Source: Frateuria sp. Soil773
Lineage (GTDB): Bacteria > Pseudomonadota > Gammaproteobacteria > Xanthomonadales > Rhodanobacteraceae
Reading direction: 5' to 3'
Length of the DNA: 41,851 nucleotides
NCBI RefSeq assembly: GCF_001428405.1
Contig: NZ_LMSL01000040.1
Location: forward strand, 2,355-44,205
Shown here: one piece after another, positions 38,132-41,851 of the stretch
How the letters are laid out: every line of letters begins with the position of its first letter
Numbering within the stretch: position 1 is the first letter of the stretch
The notes under the pieces: generated by a model
What the model was told of the DNA's origin: nothing
Databases searched by the model: none
What the model saw: the letters and a program-made list of their open reading frames with translations, nothing else
Position numbers and translations under genes: made by a program

Positions 38132-38473
38132 TCAGCGTGCCAGCAGGGCCTCGACGCGGGCGGCGCAGATGAAGTCGTTCAGCGACAGCCCGCCGACGTC
38201 GTGGGTGGACCACAGCAGCCGGCAATGGCCGTAGCCGGCCTCGATGTCCGGATGATGGTCCTCGTGGTTGGCCATGAAGCCGACCGCGTTGATGAAGCCG
38301 AGCGTGCGGTGGAAATCGCCGAAGCGGAAATCCTTGGCGATCGCCTTGCCGTCGTCGCTGAGCTGCCAGCCGGGCAACTGCCGCAGCCACTGCGCGATCT
38401 GGGCCGGCGCGACCGCGTGTTCCGGACCCTTGCGCGGCTGGCAGTGCTGGGTGGCGAGGTCGGTGTGGCTCAT
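38132..38473 (-). CDS. phhB: Pterin-4a-carbinolamine dehydratase
   Basis: A 113-residue enzyme that recycles the pterin cofactor of phenylalanine hydroxylase and can also act as a transcription coactivator. The signature FMANHEDHHPDIEAGY (about 66-81) contains the catalytic His73-His74-Pro75 and is followed by the conserved Trp (LLWSTHDVGGLSLNDF). The ATG at 38473 is chosen because upstream sequence has no similarity. It lies 7 bp before the CPBP-like gene on the same strand and is divergent from nfuA. No phenylalanine hydroxylase gene is in the window. Confidence 0.95.
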   Translation of the reverse strand: MSHTDLATQHCQPRKGPEHAVAPAQIAQWLRQLPGWQLSDDGKAIAKDFRFGDFHRTLGFINAVGFMANHEDHHPDIEAGYGHCRLLWSTHDVGGLSLNDFICAARVEALLAR

Positions 38474-38635
38474 GCTGCTCTCCGCTGTCCGGGCAAAGAT
38501 GCGAAGCGTCGAAGTTGCGCGCGAAAATGTCAAAGCCGAGCATTCGCGGCAAAACAGGACTAAAATGGTGCTGTTTTCGCCGGACCCTTGGCGGGCACCC
38601 CCGCGGGCATCCCCTCCGGCGCATGGAGTCGAGGC

Positions 38636-39244
38636 ATGATCGATATTTCGGAACGCGCGCAGCACCACTTCCGGCGGTTGCTGGCACAACAGGGCAACGA
38701 GGATTTCGGCATCCTGCTGCGGGTCACCTCGCCGGGCACGGCCGCCGCCAACTGCGGGCTGGAGTTCTGCGAGCCGGGCGAACTGGACGGCAGCGAGTGG
38801 CTGGTCGAGTGCGACGGCTTCAACTTCTACCTCGACGGCGACAGCGCGCCGTGGCTGGAAGGCGCCAGCATCGACTACGAGCCGAACAAGACCGGCGGCC
38901 AGTTGAACATCCGCGCGCCGCGGATCAAGGGCGAGCTGCCCGGCGCGGAGGCGGGGTTGGTCGAGCGCGTGCGCTACGTGCTGGAGGCCGAGGTGAACCC
39001 CCGGATCGCCGCCCACGGCGGCCGCATCAGCCTGCTCGAAGTGAGCGCCGACGGCGTGGTGGTGCTGCAGTTCGGCGGCGGCTGCCACGGCTGCGGCATG
39101 GCCGACGTGACGCTCAAGCACGGCGTGGAGAAGACCCTGCGCGAGCGCGTGCCGGAGATCACCGAGGTGCGCGACGCCACCGACCACTCGCGCGGCAGCA
39201 ACCCCTACTACAGCAAGCCCGAGGGCCGGTCGGCGATGGGTTGA
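38636..39244 (+). CDS. nfuA: Fe-S biogenesis protein NfuA
   Basis: A 202-residue carrier that delivers [4Fe-4S] clusters to target proteins. The N-terminal A-type-like degenerate HesB domain is seen in RAQHHFRRLLAQQGNEDFGI and NIRAPRIKGELPG. The C-terminal Nfu domain has the cluster ligands Cys150 and Cys153 in GGGCHGCGM, almost the same positions as E. coli (149/152). The ending HSRGSNPYYS is also E. coli-like. The ATG at 38636 follows GGAGTCGAGG. It is divergent from phhB. Confidence 0.96.
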   Translation: MIDISERAQHHFRRLLAQQGNEDFGILLRVTSPGTAAANCGLEFCEPGELDGSEWLVECDGFNFYLDGDSAPWLEGASIDYEPNKTGGQLNIRAPRIKGELPGAEAGLVERVRYVLEAEVNPRIAAHGGRISLLEVSADGVVVLQFGGGCHGCGMADVTLKHGVEKTLRERVPEITEVRDATDHSRGSNPYYSKPEGRSAMG

Positions 39245-39265
39245 CGCAACGGGGCGGCCCGGCGG

Positions 39266-39424
39266 TCACTTCCGGCGGCGCAGCAGCGTCACGAAGGCGG
39301 CGGTGAAGACCAGCCCGAGCGACAGGCCGATGCCGGCTCCCCACAGGGCGCCGGCATCGCCGCCGAAGGCGTTGCCGACCACGACGCCGAACACGAACAG
39401 CAATGGCAACGGCAGGCAGCCCAC
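39266..39424 (-). CDS. Small membrane protein (52 residues), unknown
   Basis: A short gene read on the minus strand from GTG 39424 to TGA 39266. The product, beginning MGCLPLPLLFVFGVVVGNAF, has two hydrophobic helices (about 4-19 and 27-46) joined by a short Gly/Asp turn and ends in the basic LLRRRK, an orderly small membrane protein. GAGGAG precedes the GTG by 6 bases. The gap it occupies has no other candidate gene. I do not recognise a family. It lies between the cytochrome terminator and the convergent nfuA 3' end, so may have its own promoter or be expressed by read-through. Confidence 0.62.
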   Translation of the reverse strand: MGCLPLPLLFVFGVVVGNAFGGDAGALWGAGIGLSLGLVFTAAFVTLLRRRK

Positions 39425-39441
39425 GCGCGCTCCTCAAAAGA

Positions 39442-39471
39442 AAATGCCCGCAACGCAGGTTGCGGGCATTT
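39442..39471 (-). terminator. Intrinsic terminator after the cytochrome c genes
   Basis: AAATGCCCGCAAC (39442-39454) pairs perfectly with 39459-39471 around loop GCAG. On the minus strand the stem is followed by TTTTCTTTT, so it is a strong terminator for the two cytochrome genes. Its downstream edge is close to the start of the 52-residue membrane protein gene. Confidence 0.82.
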
Positions 39472-39501
39472 CGTCGGGCGATCAACCGCTGGCGGTGACG
39501 A

Positions 39502-39858
39502 TTACTTCTCGCCCTGGATGTGGCCCTCGAGCGTGTCGAGCTTGGTCGGCAGGCTGGAGAAGTAGGCGGCGACGTCCTCGATGTCCTGGTCGGACAGGGT
39601 GGCCACGAAGCCCTTCATGATCGCGTTGTTGCGGCGGCCGTCCTTGTACTCGTGCAGCACCTGCTGCAGGTACAGGTTGTACTGGCCGGCCAGGCGCGGG
39701 TACTGCGGATCGACCGAGTTGCCGTCGGCACCGTGGCAGGCGAAGCAGGCGGCCGCCTTGGTCTTACCGTTCTCGATGCTGCCCGACGAGGCCATCGACT
39801 GGGTGGAGGCGAACGCCAGCACGGCGCCGAACGAGAGCAGGGTGAGCGCACGTTTCAT
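39502..39858 (-). CDS. Monohaem cytochrome c (c4/c5-type), periplasmic
   Basis: A 118-residue class I cytochrome c. It has a signal peptide (MKRALTLLSFGAVLAFAS...MA, cleaved near residue 23), a haem-binding C38-F-A-C41-H42, an axial Met likely in NAIMKGFV, and the terminal helix DQDIEDVAAYFSSL. The core RLAGQYNLYLQQVLHEYKDG is the repeat seen in each half of dihaem cytochrome c4. The ATG at 39858 fits the signal peptide. It follows the companion cytochrome by 18 bp and shares a terminator with it. It probably carries electrons to a terminal oxidase; the partner is not in the window. Confidence 0.92.
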   Translation of the reverse strand: MKRALTLLSFGAVLAFASTQSMASSGSIENGKTKAAACFACHGADGNSVDPQYPRLAGQYNLYLQQVLHEYKDGRRNNAIMKGFVATLSDQDIEDVAAYFSSLPTKLDTLEGHIQGEK

Positions 39859-39876
39859 GCGAGAGTCCTTCAAGGC

Positions 39877-40200
39877 TTACTTGGCGAGGCTGGAGAGATA
39901 GGCGGCGATGTCGGCGATGTCCTTGTCGGACAGGCTCTCCGCCTGCGCCATCATGGTCGGGTGCGTGCGCTCGCCGCTCTTGTAGCCATGCAGGGCGTTG
40001 GCGATGTACTGCTCGTTCTGGCCGGCGATCTTCGGAACCGGGTAGTTCGGGTAGGCATTGGTGTAACCGGTCACGCCGTGGCAGCCGTTGCAGGTGTAAA
40101 CCAGCTTGCGCCCGGCGGCCTTGTCGCCATCGGCGTGCGCGCTGCCAGCGGCGAACAGGGCTGCGGCCGCGATCAGGCCGAACAGTTGCAGTCGAGTCAT
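39877..40200 (-). CDS. Monohaem cytochrome c (c4/c5-type), periplasmic
   Basis: A 107-residue class I cytochrome c starting at ATG 40200, with signal peptide MTRLQLFGLIAAAALFAAG...A and the haem site C37-N-G-C40-H41. An axial Met is likely in HPTMMAQ. The repeat pattern KIAGQNEQYIANALHGYKSG and KDIADIAAYLSSLAK closely parallels its downstream neighbour, so the two are paralogues. Each resembles one half of a dihaem cytochrome c4, made here as two separate proteins. The gene lies 118 bp beyond the TraB-like gene on the same strand, with a likely promoter in that gap. Confidence 0.92.
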   Translation of the reverse strand: MTRLQLFGLIAAAALFAAGSAHADGDKAAGRKLVYTCNGCHGVTGYTNAYPNYPVPKIAGQNEQYIANALHGYKSGERTHPTMMAQAESLSDKDIADIAAYLSSLAK

Positions 40201-40318
40201 CGAGATCATTCCCACGGACGGTCGGTACGGTGCAAAGTCGCGGAAGTATAGTGGCTGCGTCGGAGCAGGGACAACATCGGCCACCGCCGCGGCCGGGGGC
40301 CGGAGCCCGGAACGGCGC

Positions 40319-41551
40319 CTAGAACAGGCTCTTGAAGATGTGGATGCCGGCGCTGTATTCGCCGATCACCGTGCCCACGCTGACCAGGATGAAGTTGAGC
40401 AGGGTGCGCGCCACGCGGTTCTTCCACCAGCCGCTCCAGTGGCCGATGTCGTTGCGCAGGGTTTCGAAGTCGGCCACGCGCGGCTTGCGTATCCACGCCT
40501 CGGCCATCGCGCTGATGCCGCCGGCCGGGATGCCCGGGCGGAACGGCTTGATCGGCGCGGCGACGAACGCCGCGGCGATGCTCAACGGGTGGCCGCCGGC
40601 CACGATGGCGCCCAGCGCGGCGAAGCCGCCGGTGAACAGCACCCAGTCGCGCAGCGCCTGCGTGCCCAGCGTGGTGTCGCGGTGGAAGGCGTAGGCGATC
40701 GCGGCGAACACCAGCAGCACCAGGGCCAGCGCCAGCCATTTCGGCCAGCGCGATTTAGCCGGCGTCCGCGCCAGCTCGGCCACCTTGGCGGCCGGGTCGT
40801 CCTGCTGGCTGCGCAGGGCCTCGCCCATGCCCTTCAGGTGCCCGGCGCCGATCACCACCAGCACGCGGCGCGGTTCGGGCGTGGCCGAACGCATCGCTTC
40901 CTCGCGCAGGCGCGCGGCCATGAACGTGTCGCGTTCGCTGATCAGGCTGCCGTACAGCGCCGACGAATTGCTGGCGAACTCGCTGAAGGCGCTCTCCATC
41001 AGGTCGCCCTGCTTGAGTTTCTCGATCTCCTTCTCGTCGATCTGCTCGCGCTCGAACACGCTGGCGAGCAGGCCGCCGAGCAGGCCGAAGCGCTGCCAGA
41101 AGCCGACGCTGCGCCAGGCCCGGCGCAAGGTGGTGCCGACCTCGCGGTCCACCAGCCACAACGGCAGGCCGCGCTGCTCGGCACCGTCCATCGCCGCCTT
41201 CATCTCGGCGCCCGGCTGGATGCCGTACTGCTCGGCCAGCCGCTGTTGGAACGAAGACAGCACCAGGCTCGCCGCCACCATGCCGACCTTGCCCTGGCGG
41301 ATCACCTGGAACAGGTCCATCTGCTTGAACGCCTCGGGATCGCGCATGCCCTGCGCGCGGCTGGGGCACAGCTCCACCGCGACCGCATCGAACCGCTCCT
41401 GTGCCAGCAGGGCCTCGACCGCAGCCACGCTGGCGCGCGACACGTGCGCCGTGCCCAGCACCACGTACTCCACGCCATCGCGCTCGATGCGCTCGATCGG
41501 CTGGCCGTCGAGCGCGGATGGCGGGGCTACGTCGATTTCGGGAAGGCTCAT
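40319..41551 (-). CDS. TraB/PrgY-family membrane protein
   Basis: A 410-residue protein. The soluble N-terminal ~265 residues form a TraB-type domain: VVLGTAHVSRASVAAV near the start (G-T-A-H signature), VAVELCPSRAQGM (conserved Glu), and VLVVIGAGHLKGMGEAL (G-x-x-H). These Glu/His residues resemble the proposed metalloprotease-like site of the TIKI/TraB/PrgY superfamily. The C-terminal ~140 residues have three or four transmembrane helices (WLALALVLLVFAAIAYAF, DWVLFTGGFAALGAIVAGG, and the last near NFILVSVGTVIGEY). In enterococci PrgY/TraB lowers peptide pheromone output; in proteobacteria the role is unknown. The ATG at 41551 is chosen. The gene stands alone before the cytochromes. Confidence 0.88.
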   Translation of the reverse strand: MSLPEIDVAPPSALDGQPIERIERDGVEYVVLGTAHVSRASVAAVEALLAQERFDAVAVELCPSRAQGMRDPEAFKQMDLFQVIRQGKVGMVAASLVLSSFQQRLAEQYGIQPGAEMKAAMDGAEQRGLPLWLVDREVGTTLRRAWRSVGFWQRFGLLGGLLASVFEREQIDEKEIEKLKQGDLMESAFSEFASNSSALYGSLISERDTFMAARLREEAMRSATPEPRRVLVVIGAGHLKGMGEALRSQQDDPAAKVAELARTPAKSRWPKWLALALVLLVFAAIAYAFHRDTTLGTQALRDWVLFTGGFAALGAIVAGGHPLSIAAAFVAAPIKPFRPGIPAGGISAMAEAWIRKPRVADFETLRNDIGHWSGWWKNRVARTLLNFILVSVGTVIGEYSAGIHIFKSLF

Positions 41552-41851
41552 GCGCTCGTCACGGCGGGCTGGGGAACCCCAAGCATGGGGATGGCCGCCA
41601 TGCGACGCAAGCCGCGCGGCGGTCGGGGCATTCGGTGAAGCCTTCGGTGAGGCATCGGAACGTTCCCGCTCCGGACCGTCATCCCGGCGAAAGCCGGGAT
41701 CCGGCGTCTTGGTACTTCGACAGACTGGGGGCGAAAGTCACTGGATCCCGGCTTTTGCCGGGATGACATACTTGGAGCGGCGGATGATCGGGCTTGGGAG
41801 GCGATGTTCGAGGCTTGCTGCAGCGAAGTCCGGTATGGTCAAGCTGAGTGG
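41552..41851. other. Right-edge intergenic region
   Basis: Three hundred bases upstream of the TraB-like gene reach the window edge without a supported gene. It presumably holds the promoter of that gene (minus strand) and contains the inverted-repeat element at 41678-41767. The last 84 bases (41768-41851) show nothing I can interpret. Confidence 0.5.
41678..41767. repeat. 90-bp palindromic repeat element with 25-bp inverted arms
   Basis: The arms at 41678-41702 and 41743-41767 are inverted copies with one mismatch in 25. Each arm is itself a hairpin (CCCGGC, GAAA or its complement, GCCGGG), the left one with a GNRA-type tetraloop. The outer ends read GTCATCCCGG and CCGGGATGAC, a theme I recognise from dispersed intergenic repeats in many proteobacteria. 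The 40-base middle codes for nothing. It may be a REP/BIME pair or a tiny non-autonomous element. Confidence 0.8.

Overview
The window is a high-GC bacterial chromosome segment, most likely from a gammaproteobacterium of the order Xanthomonadales (Rhodanobacteraceae-like). This rests on the protein styles of RNase E, an unusually long LigA, NfuA, EpmA and Orn, the tpiA-secG-tRNA-Leu block, the ECF sigma/FecR/TonB-receptor cassette and the very high third-position GC. The genus cannot be fixed from sequence reading alone.

Region 1 (1-5096) is the end of a nonribosomal peptide synthetase locus. It holds the last carrier-protein/thioesterase module (cut by the window edge), a DUF418 membrane protein, an unknown membrane protein, a SAM methyltransferase and an Sfp-type phosphopantetheinyl transferase that can activate the synthetase. 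These five overlap or nearly abut on one strand; a DUF998-like membrane protein follows after a gap. Base composition is clearly lower in GC here than further right, so this looks like an accessory, probably transferred, biosynthetic locus. About 1.1 kb with no convincing gene (5097-6199) separates it from the rest.

Region 2 (6200-11716) is a Fec-like cell-surface signalling cassette: ECF sigma factor, FecR-type anti-sigma factor and a TonB-dependent receptor with an STN signalling domain. The receptor is broken twice (an amber codon in the plug and a frameshift in the barrel) while the two regulators look intact. A small secreted protein of unknown function follows.

Region 3 (11854-30825) is mostly core genome. 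It has a glycine-zipper envelope protein, a CPA2 cation/proton antiporter and a DHA2 drug exporter. Then come rnk, ligA-epmA-VOC protein, aqpZ, an MHS-type transporter, a DUF2461 protein with sbcB, orn-folP-glmM, two different 2-oxoglutarate/iron oxygenase-like proteins, a short-chain dehydrogenase and tpiA.

Region 4 (30847-41851) carries secG and tRNA-Leu(GAG), a GacA/UvrY-type response regulator, rne facing away from rluC, and an unusual CPBP-like membrane protein. These are followed by phhB, nfuA, a 52-residue membrane protein that is easy to overlook, two tandem monohaem cytochromes c, a TraB/PrgY-family membrane protein and, near the right edge, a 90-bp inverted-repeat element. Several convergent gene pairs are separated by strong hairpins.

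No CRISPR array, rRNA, prophage or intact insertion sequence was seen. The most unusual items are the NRPS tail with its DUF418 neighbour, the doubly broken receptor beside intact regulators, the terminator directly in front of rnk, the CPBP-like protein with Gln-Gln in place of the catalytic Glu-Glu, and the paired small cytochromes.
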